Shown: piece by piece, positions 42,433 through 51,649 of the stretch
Layout: the number at the start of each line of letters is the position of its first letter
How positions within the stretch are numbered: the first letter of the stretch is position 1
From: Microbacterium sp. W4I20
GTDB taxonomy: Bacteria; Actinomycetota; Actinomycetes; Actinomycetales; Microbacteriaceae
Direction of reading: 5' to 3'
Length of the DNA stretch: 64,000 nucleotides
NCBI RefSeq assembly: GCF_030816505.1
Contig: NZ_JAUSYB010000001.1
Span: 4,092,001 to 4,156,000 of the forward strand
Program-made: the position numbers and the translations under genes
Notes under the pieces: model-generated
What the model was told of the DNA's origin: nothing
The model's input: only the letters and a program-made list of their open reading frames with translations
The model's database searches: none

Positions 42433-43863
42433 TCAGCCTGCGGAGGCTTCGACGGTCACGCGTGCGACCTCCTGCATGAGCTCGTTCGTGATGATGACCT
42501 GGTACGTGCCGCTCTGAGCCACGTCGAACGAGATGGTGCCCTGCGTGGTCTCCCCGGCGGGGAGCTCGCTGGCCTCGAGCGTCGCGTCGCCGAAGATGTC
42601 GTAGTCGCCCGTCGTTCCCTCTGCTGTCTCGATCGAGAAGTAGAGAGGGTTGACGTAGGTCATGCCGTCGAGCGTCGTCCACGTCAGGTCGACGAGCAGG
42701 TAACCGCCGTTGCTGGGGTCGAATCCGGAGTCGTTCGTCGCGCTCCACGACGCGGAGTTGATCGTGACCTCGCCGGAACCGGAGAGCTGCTTCACCGTGA
42801 CGGGCTCGCCCATGCTGCCTTCGGCGACGTCTTCCGGAGCGGTGCCTTCTTCCGTTCCCTCGTCGGTGCCGCCATCGCTCTCCGACGTGACGATCGGGTC
42901 GGGGATGTCGATCTGGCTCGCCAGGGAGAAGAGGAAGACGAACCCCATGATGAACGCGATGATCGCACCGAGCACGGAGACGCCCATGCCGGTGATGCCC
43001 GGCCACTTCTTGCCCTTGAGGAACACCGAGATCAGGGAGACGACGAAGCCGGCACCCAACAGGATCCATGCGAACGGCAGGGTGACCGGGATGAAGGAGA
43101 GGATCACGCCGAGGGCCGCGAGTCCGAGACCGACGAGTCCGAGGACGGAGATCTTCTGCGGCCCCGCCGGAGCGGCCGCTGCATACGGTGCCGCCGCGGG
43201 ATACCCACCGGCCGGGTATCCGCCGGGTGCGTTATAGCCGGGGGCTGACGCGTACGCGCCGGGAGCGGCTGGGTACGCGCCGGGAGCAGCCGGGGCGGTC
43301 TGACCGCCGGCGCCGGGGTATCCGGAACCAGCACCCTGCGGAAGAGGCGGAACCGGCGGGACGGCGGGAGCCGCGCCCGGGTAGCCCGCGGGGCCAGGAG
43401 CTGCAGCGGGTGCTGCGGCGCCGGGAGCGGTGAACGGCGTGGTCTGCGAAGCGTCGTACGAGGCTGTCTGCGCGGGCGCAGCCCAGTCGGGAGCGGCCTC
43501 GGGCGCCTCGGTGGCGGGGGTGACGTCGGAGGGGGTCTCGTCGCGGGCCGGAACCTGGTCGATGAGCGGGGCATCGTGCTGAGTGGGCGCCTCGTACTGT
43601 GCCGGAGCCTCGTACTGAGCGGGCGCCTCGTACTGTGCCGGAGCCTCGTGGTCGACCGCGGGCTCGGCTTCAGAAACAGGCTCGGCTTCCACGACAGGCT
43701 CAGCCTCCACGACAGGCTCAGCCTCGGCCACAGGCTCCGACTCGGCGGGCGCGGCGACCGCGGGCGCAGCGACTTCCGGCGCGAAGTGCTCGGTCCACTG
43801 CTGTCCGTCCCACCAGCGCTGTCGTCCGGATCCGTCGTCGTACCAACCAGCAGGTGTCGTCAT
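42433..43863 (-). CDS. DUF2510 membrane protein with repeat linker and C-terminal extracytoplasmic domain
   Basis: A 476-residue protein. Residues 1-30 are a DUF2510 tryptophan-rich motif (PAGWYDDGSGRQRWWDGQQWTEHF). Residues 35-245 are a low-complexity Pro/Ala/Glu region with six-residue repeats (EPVVEA; APAQYE). Three hydrophobic segments follow (VLGLVGLGLAALGVILSFI, FAWILLGAGFVVSLISVFL, GVSVLGAIIAFIMGFVFLFSL). An acidic stalk leads to a beta-rich C-terminal domain of about 110 residues resembling DUF4352. The function is unknown. AAGGGGG precedes the ATG; a reading-frame extension to 43974 lacks the motif. Confidence 0.75.
   Translation of the reverse strand: MTTPAGWYDDGSGRQRWWDGQQWTEHFAPEVAAPAVAAPAESEPVAEAEPVVEAEPVVEAEPVSEAEPAVDHEAPAQYEAPAQYEAPAQYEAPTQHDAPLIDQVPARDETPSDVTPATEAPEAAPDWAAPAQTASYDASQTTPFTAPGAAAPAAAPGPAGYPGAAPAVPPVPPLPQGAGSGYPGAGGQTAPAAPGAYPAAPGAYASAPGYNAPGGYPAGGYPAAAPYAAAAPAGPQKISVLGLVGLGLAALGVILSFIPVTLPFAWILLGAGFVVSLISVFLKGKKWPGITGMGVSVLGAIIAFIMGFVFLFSLASQIDIPDPIVTSESDGGTDEGTEEGTAPEDVAEGSMGEPVTVKQLSGSGEVTINSASWSATNDSGFDPSNGGYLLVDLTWTTLDGMTYVNPLYFSIETAEGTTGDYDIFGDATLEASELPAGETTQGTISFDVAQSGTYQVIITNELMQEVARVTVEASAG
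43571..43732 (-). repeat. Two sets of 18-bp tandem repeats in the DUF2510 gene
   Basis: Units of GCCTCGTACTGTGCCGGA type at 43571-43642 (about four copies, coding APAQYE) and of GGCTCAGCCTCCACGACA type at 43661-43732 (four copies, coding EPVVEA). Copies are near identical, so copy number may vary without breaking the frame. Confidence 0.8.
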
Positions 43864-44027
43864 GGTGCCCCCTTGAAGTCCTTGGCGCGCGCGGTACCGC
43901 GCGAGAACGCCACTCCATGTATAGCAGTGGACGGGGACGCCGCTCAGGTGGATGTGGTGGGGAGTGATACCCATCGCACCATTCGACGCGCGGGGGTGTC
44001 GCTGGCAGCCAGGGGAGAGGGCGCGCT

Positions 44028-44033
44028 TAGGCT
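44028..44033 (+). promoter_or_regulatory. -10 hexamer TAGGCT before ftsE
   Basis: The hexamer ends 9 nt before ATG 44043. Confidence 0.4.
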
Positions 44034-44042
44034 CGTAGCGCC

Positions 44043-45176
44043 ATGATTCGGTTCGAGAACGTCACGAAACGCTACCGCGGGACGTCGAAGCCCGCCCTGT
44101 CCGGAGTCGACTTCGAAGTGCAGCGCGGGGAGTTCGTCTTCCTCGTCGGTGCCTCCGGGTCCGGCAAGTCGTCCTGCCTGCGCCTGATCCTGCGCGAGGA
44201 CGTGCCCACGACGGGCCGCGTCGCCGTGCTCGGACGAGACCTGCGGTCGCTCGCCAACCGGAAGGTGCCGTACTTCCGCCGCCACATCGGCTCGGTGTTC
44301 CAGGACTTCCGGTTGCTGCCGTCGAAGACCGTCTACCAGAACGTGGCCTTCACGCTGCAGGTCACCGGTTCCTCGCGCGGCTTCATCCAGCAGGCGGTCC
44401 CGGAGGCCTTGGCGCTCGTCGGACTCGACGGCAAACAGAAGCGGATGCCGCACGAGCTCTCCGGCGGTGAGCAGCAGCGCGTCGCGATCGCCCGCGCCCT
44501 CGTGAACCGCCCGCAGGTGCTGCTGGCCGACGAGCCGACCGGAAACCTCGACCCGGCCACCTCGGTCGACATCATGCAGCTGCTCGCCCGCATCAACGCC
44601 GGCGGCACCACGGTGCTGATGGCCACGCACGAAGCGGGCTTCGTCGACGCGATGCAGCGCCGCGTGATCGAGCTCAGCGACGGCGAGATGGTGCGCGACG
44701 AGGTGCACGGCGGTTACGGTGACACCTCGAACATCCCGCGCCTCGTGCCGGAGGAGGTCCGCGGCGCCGCTGCGGCCGCCGCGCTCACGGCCGTGCAGGA
44801 GGTGCAGCGGCAGACCGCCGACCTCTCCGTCGTGCGGGCTGCCCTCGCCGAGGAGCTCAGCGCGCAGCGCAAGGCCGCCGCATCCGCCGCGGCATCCGCT
44901 CCTGTCTCCGTGCGTCAGCCGGAGAAGCAGGAGTCCGCGCCCGAACCCTCGACCGTGCGGCCGGCCGCGACGGACGAACCGCAGAAGAGCGCGGAAGCCC
45001 CTCGCCCGGTCCCCGCACCCGAGGCTCCCCGCGAACCGGCCGAAGACGTACCCGCCTCGGTCGGCCCCCGCACGCACCCGATCGTGCTGCCGCAGGTCGA
45101 CGTGGCAGAGCTCGGCGTCGCCGATCGACTCGGTCTCTCGGACGACGATGCTGAGGAAGTGGGCCCGACCTCATGA
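44043..45176 (+). CDS. ftsE: Cell-division ATP-binding protein FtsE with extended C-terminal tail
   Basis: A 377-residue ABC ATPase that, with FtsX, activates peptidoglycan hydrolases at the septum. Walker A is GASGSGKSS near residue 39, the signature is [15 protein letters not shown] and Walker B is [13 protein letters not shown]. The family is usually about 225 residues; here 150 further residues add a helical, possibly coiled-coil stretch ([22 protein letters not shown]) and an Ala/Pro/Glu-rich acidic tail. It overlaps ftsX by 4 nt. Confidence 0.93.
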   Translation: MIRFENVTKRYRGTSKPALSGVDFEVQRGEFVFLVGASGSGKSSCLRLILREDVPTTGRVAVLGRDLRSLANRKVPYFRRHIGSVFQDFRLLPSKTVYQNVAFTLQVTGSSRGFIQQAVPEALALVGLDGKQKRMPHELSGGEQQRVAIARALVNRPQVLLADEPTGNLDPATSVDIMQLLARINAGGTTVLMATHEAGFVDAMQRRVIELSDGEMVRDEVHGGYGDTSNIPRLVPEEVRGAAAAAALTAVQEVQRQTADLSVVRAALAEELSAQRKAAASAAASAPVSVRQPEKQESAPEPSTVRPAATDEPQKSAEAPRPVPAPEAPREPAEDVPASVGPRTHPIVLPQVDVAELGVADRLGLSDDDAEEVGPTS

Positions 45177-46087
45177 GAATCGGCCTGATCCTGACCGAGG
45201 CCCTCGGCGGCCTGCGGCGCAACATCTCGATGGTGATCTCCGTCGTGCTCGTGACCTTCGTCTCGCTGACCTTCGTCGGTGCAGCGATCCTAATGCAGGG
45301 GCAGATCGGCGTCATGCGCGGGTACTGGGCCGAGCGCGCCCAGGTGGCGGTCTACATGTGCTCGGAGGTGTCCGAGGCCGACACGTGCCTCGACGGCGCG
45401 GCCAGCGAGGAGCAGGTCGCGGCGGTGCGTGCGCAGCTCGAGGGCGACGCGCTCTCGCCCCTCATCAGCTCGATGACCTTCGACACGAAGGAAGACACCT
45501 ACGCCAAGCTGGTGGAGCAGCTCGGTGAGGACCAGGCGAGCGTTCTCACACCCGACCAGGCGTTCGAGGTGTTCTTCGTGACCATGAAGGACCCCGGCCA
45601 ATCCCAGGTGCTGTCCGAGGCCTTCAGCGGGCAAGCCGGGGTGGAGCAGGTGCAGGACCAGCTCCAATACCTGGAACCGCTGTTCTCCGCGTTGACGGTG
45701 GCGACCTACATCGCCGTCGGCATCGCCGCGCTGATGCTGATCGCGGCCACCCTGCTGATCGCCACGACGATCCGATTGTCGGCGTACGCGCGGCGCAAGG
45801 AGATCGGCATCATGCGGCTGGTCGGCGCCTCGAACCGGTTCATCCAGACACCCTTCGTGCTGGAGGGCGTCTTCGCCGCGTTCCTGGGATCGGCGCTGGC
45901 CAGCGCTGCCGTGGTGGCGGGCGTGCACTTCGGCGTCAACGGGTACCTGCGCGGTCGCGTGCCCTTCATCACCACCTGGGTGACGATGGGGGATGCTGCG
46001 CTCGTCGTGCCGGTGCTGATCGGGATCGGCGTGATCCTGGCCGCGCTCTCGGCCGGCTTCGCGATCCGACGCTGGCTGCGCACCTGA
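45173..46087 (+). CDS. ftsX: Cell-division protein FtsX
   Basis: A 304-residue membrane partner of FtsE with four helices: one near residues 20-45 (MVISVVLVTFVSLTFVGAAIL), a large extracytoplasmic domain with two cysteines (YMCSEVSEADTCLDG), and three C-terminal helices with the RRKEIGIMRLVGASNRFIQTPFVLEG loop that contacts FtsE. The outside domain would signal to NlpC/P60-type hydrolases. Confidence 0.93.
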   Translation: MRIGLILTEALGGLRRNISMVISVVLVTFVSLTFVGAAILMQGQIGVMRGYWAERAQVAVYMCSEVSEADTCLDGAASEEQVAAVRAQLEGDALSPLISSMTFDTKEDTYAKLVEQLGEDQASVLTPDQAFEVFFVTMKDPGQSQVLSEAFSGQAGVEQVQDQLQYLEPLFSALTVATYIAVGIAALMLIAATLLIATTIRLSAYARRKEIGIMRLVGASNRFIQTPFVLEGVFAAFLGSALASAAVVAGVHFGVNGYLRGRVPFITTWVTMGDAALVVPVLIGIGVILAALSAGFAIRRWLRT

Positions 46088-46158
46088 CGCGCGTCTGCGG
46101 CTGATGTAGGCTGGTGGGCTGGCCGCTACGGAAAGGCCGCCACAGAAAGCAGGAGATC

Positions 46159-46635
46159 ATGCCCAGGGAACGCGGGGAGAAGGTCATCGCGACCAATCGT
46201 CGCGCACGTCACGACTACAACATCGAGAAGTCGTACGAGGCGGGGATGGTGCTCACGGGCACCGAGGTGAAGTCGCTGCGTCAAGGGCGGGCCAACCTCA
46301 GCGACGGCTACGCGTTCGTCAAGGGCAACGAGGTCTTCCTCGACTCCGTGCACATCCCGGAGTACTCGCAGGGCCACTGGACGAACCACGCGGCCAAGCG
46401 CATCCGCAAGCTGCTGCTGCACCGCGCCGAGATCGACAAGATCGCGCACGCCGTCTCGGCGGGCGGATACACCCTGATCCCGCTCAAGCTCTACTTCGCC
46501 GACGGCAAGGCCAAGGTCGAGATCGCACTCGCCAAGGGAAAGCGCGAGTTCGACAAGCGTCAGACCCTGCGCGAGCGGCAGGACACCCGCGAGGCCGACC
46601 GGGCGATGCGCCTGCGCAACCGCGTGGGCGAGTAG
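46159..46635 (+). CDS. smpB: SsrA-binding protein SmpB
   Basis: A 158-residue RNA-binding protein that brings tmRNA to stalled ribosomes. It has ATNRRARHDYNIEKSYEAGMVLTGTEVKSLRQGRANLSDGYA, GKREFDKRQTLRERQDTREADRAMR and a basic tail. AGGAG lies 4 nt before ATG 46159; TAGGCT at 46107-46112 would give a 46-nt leader. The tmRNA gene is not adjacent. Confidence 0.95.
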   Translation: MPRERGEKVIATNRRARHDYNIEKSYEAGMVLTGTEVKSLRQGRANLSDGYAFVKGNEVFLDSVHIPEYSQGHWTNHAAKRIRKLLLHRAEIDKIAHAVSAGGYTLIPLKLYFADGKAKVEIALAKGKREFDKRQTLRERQDTREADRAMRLRNRVGE

Positions 46636-46642
46636 CGAGAAC

Positions 46643-48508
46643 TCACAGCCGGGGTTCGAAGCCGAACACGCGGCCGAGGAACGTCAGCTCGCGCTCCAGC
46701 GCATCGACGATCGTCTCGGCGCTGCGGAAGCCGTGCCCCTCGCCGGGGTAGAGGACGTACTCGTGGTCGACGCCGCGCTTCTCCAGGGCGTCGCGGATGG
46801 CCTCGGACTGTGCGGGCGGCACGACCCGGTCTTCGCCTCCCTGCATCAGGAGGACGGGCACGTCGATGCGGTCGGCGTGAGTGAGTGGCGACCGCTCGAT
46901 GTAGAGCGCCTCGGATGCCGGGAGCGGACCGACGAGGCCCGTGATGTAGTGCGCCTCGAAGTCGTGCGAGTGCTGCGCCAGCATCCGCAGATCCGCGACG
47001 CCGTAGCGGCTGATGCCGGCGGCGAAGGTCCCGCCTCGCACGAGTGCCGACAGGACGGTCCAGCCGCCCGCTGACCCTCCGCGGATGGCGATGCGCGCGG
47101 GGTCCGCGAGCCCGGCATCGGCGAGGCCGCGCGCGGCGGCGATGACGTCGTCGACATCGACCACGCCCCACTGCCCGTGCAGCCGCTGCCGATAGTCGCG
47201 CCCGTAGCCGGTCGAGCCGCCGTAGTTGACGTCGAGCACGCCGATGCCGCGGCTCGTGTAGAACGCGATCGCCGAAGAGGCGGCGCCCGTGACGTGGGCC
47301 GTGGGGCCGCCGTGCACGAACACGACGTAGGGCGGAAGTTCTCCGGCGGGTGCGGTGGCCTCCGGGTGGGCCGGCGCGTAGGCGAAGGCGTGCACAGCGC
47401 CATGCGTTCCGTCGACCACGATCGGCGCGGCGGGCGGCATCCAGTCGGCATCCGTCGGGGTGCCTCCGGTGACGGTGACGACCTCGCCCGAGTCGAGGTC
47501 CACGCACCATACGCCCGGTGTCGTGGTCGCACTGTTGCCCGAGAGCAGCACGCGTGAGCCCGAGACGTCGTCGACGCTGACGTGGCCGTCGCAGGGCACC
47601 TCGAGTCGACGGGTGCTGCCGTCGGTCGCGATCACGACGACCTCGTCGCGCCCGTTCGTGCGGACGGCGACGATCCTCCCGTCGGCGACCGGCTGGTACC
47701 AGCGGTTGCCGAGCACCCACAGGCCGTAGCCGGTGTCCGCGTCGGTGGCGGTGAGCGCCTCCGGCGCGCCTCGGGGTGTCAGGCCGTCGAGCGACAGCCG
47801 CTGCAGCTGCCAGCGGCCGGACGGGTCGTCGGCGAACACGATCTCGGCGCCGCTCACCCACTCCGGCTGCAGGGCCGCTGTCGTGGCGACCGGGGCGAAC
47901 GTCTGGCCGTCGACCGACGCGATCGACAGGAGTGCGCTCTCCCACGGCATCCGCACGCCGCTCCATTCGACCCACGCGATGCGAGTCGCGTCCGGGGAGA
48001 GCGCGGGGTGCGCGAAGAAGGCACTGCCCTGCACGAACACCCGGATGGCCGCAGCATCGTCGGAGGCCGAACCGTCGACAGGGATCTCGACGATCGCGCG
48101 GCGGTGCGGCTCGGCCTGGAGATCCTCGCGCACAGCGAGCAGACGCCCCTGTTGCACCCGGAGTCCGCCGTGCGCGGGGCCTGGGGGAGTGAGCGGCACG
48201 GGGACTCCGCCGCGTTTCAGGCGGTACACCCGCTGATCCCCGCCGTCGACGAAGAAGAGGGTTCCGTCGGCATCCGCCGTCCACGCGCCGCCGCCGTACT
48301 CATGGACGCGGGATCGCGCGCTCCACGGCGCAGCGAGGACCTCGGTGCCCGCGGAACTGCGCACCGTCACCCGGCCGCCCTCGGCGGGAACCGATTCGCC
48401 CCACCAGATCTCGGAGCCGACGAACCGCGAGCCGTCGATCCGAGGAGCGGATGCCGCCACCGACGCGGCGGAGAACGGAGAGGGCCAGGAACCGAACGGC
48501 ATCGACAT
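46643..48508 (-). CDS. S9-family prolyl-oligopeptidase-like serine peptidase
   Basis: A 621-residue cytoplasmic peptidase. An N-terminal beta-propeller (residues 1-370, for example VRVHEYGGGAWTAD and PALSPDATRIAWVEW) covers a C-terminal alpha/beta hydrolase. The catalytic Ser is in IRGGSAGGWT, the Asp in LLMQGGEDRVVPP and the His in PGEGHGFRS. It resembles dipeptidyl aminopeptidase/acylaminoacyl peptidases. It is monocistronic, starting leaderless at ATG 48508. Confidence 0.9.
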   Translation of the reverse strand: MSMPFGSWPSPFSAASVAASAPRIDGSRFVGSEIWWGESVPAEGGRVTVRSSAGTEVLAAPWSARSRVHEYGGGAWTADADGTLFFVDGGDQRVYRLKRGGVPVPLTPPGPAHGGLRVQQGRLLAVREDLQAEPHRRAIVEIPVDGSASDDAAAIRVFVQGSAFFAHPALSPDATRIAWVEWSGVRMPWESALLSIASVDGQTFAPVATTAALQPEWVSGAEIVFADDPSGRWQLQRLSLDGLTPRGAPEALTATDADTGYGLWVLGNRWYQPVADGRIVAVRTNGRDEVVVIATDGSTRRLEVPCDGHVSVDDVSGSRVLLSGNSATTTPGVWCVDLDSGEVVTVTGGTPTDADWMPPAAPIVVDGTHGAVHAFAYAPAHPEATAPAGELPPYVVFVHGGPTAHVTGAASSAIAFYTSRGIGVLDVNYGGSTGYGRDYRQRLHGQWGVVDVDDVIAAARGLADAGLADPARIAIRGGSAGGWTVLSALVRGGTFAAGISRYGVADLRMLAQHSHDFEAHYITGLVGPLPASEALYIERSPLTHADRIDVPVLLMQGGEDRVVPPAQSEAIRDALEKRGVDHEYVLYPGEGHGFRSAETIVDALERELTFLGRVFGFEPRL

Positions 48509-48514
48509 GGTTCG

Positions 48515-48520
48515 AGCCTA
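48515..48520 (-). promoter_or_regulatory. -10 hexamer TAGGCT, leaderless start of the S9 peptidase gene
   Basis: The hexamer ends 6 nt before ATG 48508. Confidence 0.5.
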
Positions 48521-48569
48521 GGCGCGGGTCGACGTCCCTTCGAGCCTGGGCGGATGCCGGAGGAGCCGC

Positions 48570-49256
48570 TCAGACGGCGCGGAGCACCGCCACGACCTTG
48601 CCGAGCACGGTGGCCTCGTCGCCGAGGATCGGCTCGAACGCGGAGTTGCGCGGCAGCAGCCAGGTGTGACCGTCCCGCCGGCGGAAGGTCTTGACGGTGG
48701 CCTCGTCGTCGAGCATCGCCGCGACGATCTCGCCGTTCTCGGCGCTGTTCTGCGAGCGGATGACGACCCAGTCGCCGTCGCAGATGGCCGCGTCGATCAT
48801 CGACTCGCCCTGGACCTTGAGCATGAAGAGGTCCCCCTTGCCGACGAGCTGGCGGGGGAGAGGGAAGATCTCCTCGACCTGCTGCTCGGCCGTGATGGGA
48901 ACACCGGCGGCGATGCGACCGACGAGCGGCACGAGTGCGGCGTCGCCGACCGGGGTGGCGATGTCGGCGGGGTTCTCGCCGCTGGTGCCGGGAAGATCGA
49001 TCAGCACCTCCATCGCGCGGGTCTTGCCCGGATCACGGCGCAGGTAGCCGCTGAGCTCGAGCTGTCCGAGCTGGTGGGTGACGCTGGAGAGAGACTTCAG
49101 CCCCACGGCGTCGCCGATCTCGCGCATGCTCGGCGGGTAGCCGTGATGCGCGATGGAGGTCTGGATTACCTCCAGGATCGCCATCTGCTTCGGGCTCAGG
49201 CTCTTCCGACGGCGCGTCCGAGGGGCCTCCTGCTCCGGGGCTGAGTTCTCGCTCAT
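48570..49256 (-). CDS. lexA: LexA repressor
   Basis: A 228-residue SOS repressor with self-cleaving peptidase domain. The N-terminal winged helix is [48 protein letters not shown]. The cleavage site is Ala-Gly in GRIAAGVPI, the catalytic Ser is in [11 protein letters not shown] and the Lys in EATVKTFRR. It is divergent from a LysM gene; the 289-nt space holds several LexA-like sites. GGAGCACC precedes the ATG. Confidence 0.96.
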   Translation of the reverse strand: MSENSAPEQEAPRTRRRKSLSPKQMAILEVIQTSIAHHGYPPSMREIGDAVGLKSLSSVTHQLGQLELSGYLRRDPGKTRAMEVLIDLPGTSGENPADIATPVGDAALVPLVGRIAAGVPITAEQQVEEIFPLPRQLVGKGDLFMLKVQGESMIDAAICDGDWVVIRSQNSAENGEIVAAMLDDEATVKTFRRRDGHTWLLPRNSAFEPILGDEATVLGKVVAVLRAV

Positions 49257-49354
49257 GGTGCTCCTTCAGTACGCGATCCGACGTTCCTCTTCGAATGTCG
49301 GAGGCCCGTGGTGGGGTGTTCTTATCGAAACCGTATCCGAGAATCGCGCCGATC

Positions 49355-49370
49355 TGGAAGATCTGTTCGA
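49355..49370. promoter_or_regulatory. LexA (SOS) box
   Basis: TGGAAGATCTGTTCGA matches 12 of the 14 fixed positions of the actinobacterial TCGAACANNTGTTCGA pattern. It lies between lexA and the LysM gene. Confidence 0.65.
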
Positions 49371-49408
49371 GCGTGTCGGCAGATTCTCTGATCCGATTTC
49401 GAAGAACG

Positions 49409-49424
49409 GTTGACAGATGTTCGA
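49409..49424. promoter_or_regulatory. Possible second LexA half-box
   Basis: GTTGACAGATGTTCGA keeps a perfect right half (TGTTCGA) and ACA in the left half, 10 of 14 positions. Confidence 0.35.
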
Positions 49425-49426
49425 AC

Positions 49427-49442
49427 TCGAAGATATCTTCGG
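49427..49442. promoter_or_regulatory. Possible third LexA box with perfect core dyad
   Basis: TCGAAGATATCTTCGG matches 11 of 14 positions, and its inner 14 bp (CGAAGATATCTTCG) are an exact palindrome. Confidence 0.45.
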
Positions 49443-49545
49443 AACGTAGCTTCGCATCCACGGCTCCCGGCCGAGACGTGAATGCGAACGCTACGCCAAC
49501 TTCCCCGCCGGCTGACGTCGACGGGACAGGGGTAAGGAGCCCGAC

Positions 49546-49914
49546 ATGAGCAGCATCAGCTTCAGCACCGCAGTGGTCATCCCGGCACGCCCGGCGACGC
49601 GCTCACGGCTGCGACTGACGGCTCGTGGGCGCTCCGTGCTGCTGGGCCTCGCGGCTGTCCCTCTGGCCGTCGGCATCGCGTTCGCCGCGATCGGTGGCGG
49701 CAACGCCATCGCCTCGGGCGACGACGTCGCAATCGCCAGCTTCGAGACGGTCACGGTTCTGCCGGGTGACACGCTGTGGTCGATCGCCACCTCCATCGCT
49801 CCCGCCGCCGATCCTCGTGAGGTCATCGGCGAGATCAGCCGCCTCAACATGCTCCGCGGCGGAGAACTGCAGATCGGTCAAGAACTCGCCATCCCCGCGC
49901 AGTTCGCCGACTGA
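49546..49914 (+). CDS. LysM-domain membrane protein, candidate SOS division inhibitor (YneA/Rv2719c-like)
   Basis: A 122-residue protein. A basic N-terminal region (RSRLRLTARGRS) is followed by one hydrophobic helix (VLLGLAAVPLAVGIAFAAIGGG) and a C-terminal LysM domain that binds peptidoglycan (VTVLPGDTLWSIATSIAPAADPREVIGEISRLN). Position and domain match the lexA-divergent genes yneA of Bacillus and Rv2719c of Mycobacterium, which slow division during the SOS response. AAGGAG precedes the ATG, and LexA-like boxes lie 100-190 nt upstream. Confidence 0.8.
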   Translation: MSSISFSTAVVIPARPATRSRLRLTARGRSVLLGLAAVPLAVGIAFAAIGGGNAIASGDDVAIASFETVTVLPGDTLWSIATSIAPAADPREVIGEISRLNMLRGGELQIGQELAIPAQFAD

Positions 49915-49937
49915 CGTCACGCGGGCGGCTCGCGGCC

Positions 49938-49943
49938 TAGCAT
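49938..49943 (+). promoter_or_regulatory. -10 hexamer TAGCAT, leaderless start of hisC
   Basis: The hexamer ends 6 nt before GTG 49950. Confidence 0.5.
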
Positions 49944-49949
49944 TGAACG

Positions 49950-51035
49950 GTGACCTCTTCACTCGACGACCTTCCGCTCCGCGACGATCTGCGCGGTCTC
50001 ACTCCGTATGGCGCGCCGCAGGCGCCGCTGCCGATCGCGCTCAACGTGAATGAGAACACGCATCCGGTGCCGGATGCCGTGGCGAGCGACATCCTCGATG
50101 ACATCGCCGTCGCTCTCCGCGACGTGAATCGCTACCCCGACCGCGAGTTCACCACCCTGCGCGAGGGGTTCGCCGAGTATCTCGGCCACGGCCTTTCAGC
50201 GGACCAGATCTGGGCCGGGAACGGTTCCAACGAGGTGCTCCAGCACATCCTGCAGGCGTTCGGCGGACCAGGACGCACGGCGTTCAGCTTCGCGCCGACC
50301 TATTCGATGTACCCGCTGATCGCCCAGGGGACCGGAGCTCGCTGGGTCGCCGGCACCCGGCAGCCCGACTACACGATCACCCCGGAGGAGGCGGCTGCCC
50401 AGGTGCGTGCCGTCGACCCCGATGTGATCCTGCTGTGCTCGCCGAACAACCCGACCGGTACACCGCTCGGGCTCGACGTCGTCGAGGCGGTGTACGACGC
50501 GGCGCGCGGCATCGTCGTCGTGGACGAGGCGTATCAGGAGTTCGCACCGCGAGAGGCGGCATCCGCACTGACCCTCCTCGACGGACGCCCCCGCCTGGCG
50601 GTCTCGCGCACCATGAGCAAGGCCTTCGCCTTCGCGGGAGCGCGTGTCGGGTATCTGGCGGCAGATCCTGCCTTCATCGACGCGCTCCGCCTCGTCCGCC
50701 TGCCCTACCACCTGAGCGCACTCACGCAGGCGGCCGCCGTCGCGGCCCTGCGCAATTCCGACGTGATGCTCGGCATGGTGGAGGAGATCGTCGAGCAGCG
50801 CGATCGACTCTCCGCGACACTCGAGGCCCTCGGGTACGCGCCGCACGAGTCCTGGTCGAATTTCGTGCTCTTCGGCGGGGTGTCCGACCCTCGCGACACC
50901 TGGCAGCGCCTCTACGATCAGGGCGTGCTGATCCGCGACGTCGGCATCCCCGGCCACCTCCGCGTCACTGCCGGCACCGAGGCGGAGACCACCGCATTCC
51001 TCGACGCCCTCGCCTCGATAGGATCGGCTTCATGA
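49950..51035 (+). CDS. hisC: Histidinol-phosphate aminotransferase
   Basis: A 361-residue PLP aminotransferase of class I/II that makes histidinol phosphate. It has [14 protein letters not shown] near the start, [19 protein letters not shown] (PLP phosphate), [19 protein letters not shown] and the Schiff-base lysine in [17 protein letters not shown]. It overlaps hisB by 4 nt. hisD is not in the window. Confidence 0.95.
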   Translation: MTSSLDDLPLRDDLRGLTPYGAPQAPLPIALNVNENTHPVPDAVASDILDDIAVALRDVNRYPDREFTTLREGFAEYLGHGLSADQIWAGNGSNEVLQHILQAFGGPGRTAFSFAPTYSMYPLIAQGTGARWVAGTRQPDYTITPEEAAAQVRAVDPDVILLCSPNNPTGTPLGLDVVEAVYDAARGIVVVDEAYQEFAPREAASALTLLDGRPRLAVSRTMSKAFAFAGARVGYLAADPAFIDALRLVRLPYHLSALTQAAAVAALRNSDVMLGMVEEIVEQRDRLSATLEALGYAPHESWSNFVLFGGVSDPRDTWQRLYDQGVLIRDVGIPGHLRVTAGTEAETTAFLDALASIGSAS

Positions 51036-51649
51036 GCACCCTCGCACAGACCCCGCGTACGGCGAGCCGGGTGCGCAGCACCTCGGAGTCCTCCGTCGAA
51101 CTCGAACTGAACCTCGACGGTACCGGCGTCGCCCGCATCGACACCTCGGTGCCGTTCTTCGACCACATGCTCACCGCGTTCGCCAAGCACTCCCTCACCG
51201 ACCTGACGGTCCGGGCGTCGGGCGACACCGACATCGACGCGCACCACACGGTCGAAGACGTGTCGATCGTGCTGGGGCAGGCGATCCTGCAGGCTCTCGG
51301 CGACAAGTCCGGCATCTCCCGCTATGGCGACGCGCTCGTGCCGCTCGATGAAGCCCTCGCGCAGGCGGTCGTCGACATCTCCGGTCGCCCGTACCTCGTG
51401 CACGAGGGCGAGCCCGCGGGGTTCGAGCACCACCTCATCGGCGGGCACTTCACGGGCTCGCTCGTGCGTCACGCCTTCGAGGCGATCGCGTTCAACGCCG
51501 CTCTGACCGTGCACGTGCGCGTTCTCGGCGGACGCGACCCTCACCACATCGCCGAGGCGGAGTTCAAGGCGTTCGCCCGGGCATTCCGGCAGGCGAAGGC
51601 TCTCGATCCGCTCGTCGACGGCATCCCCTCCACCAAGGGCGCACTGTGA
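51032..51649 (+). CDS. hisB: Imidazoleglycerol-phosphate dehydratase
   Basis: A 205-residue enzyme for the sixth step of histidine synthesis. It has [13 protein letters not shown], the Mn-binding [16 protein letters not shown] and the second HHTVED-like motif near the end ([16 protein letters not shown]). There is no fused phosphatase domain, so histidinol-phosphatase must be a separate protein, for example the PHP protein at 25.6 kb. It overlaps hisH by 4 nt. Confidence 0.96.
   Translation: MSTLAQTPRTASRVRSTSESSVELELNLDGTGVARIDTSVPFFDHMLTAFAKHSLTDLTVRASGDTDIDAHHTVEDVSIVLGQAILQALGDKSGISRYGDALVPLDEALAQAVVDISGRPYLVHEGEPAGFEHHLIGGHFTGSLVRHAFEAIAFNAALTVHVRVLGGRDPHHIAEAEFKAFARAFRQAKALDPLVDGIPSTKGAL

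Noticed and set aside
43571..43732. CRISPR-like array
   Set aside because: The 18-bp repeats are contiguous with no spacers and code in frame for a protein linker.
46636..46642. tmRNA gene after smpB
   Set aside because: Only 7 nt separate smpB from the S9 peptidase gene, and no tmRNA-like sequence is visible nearby.
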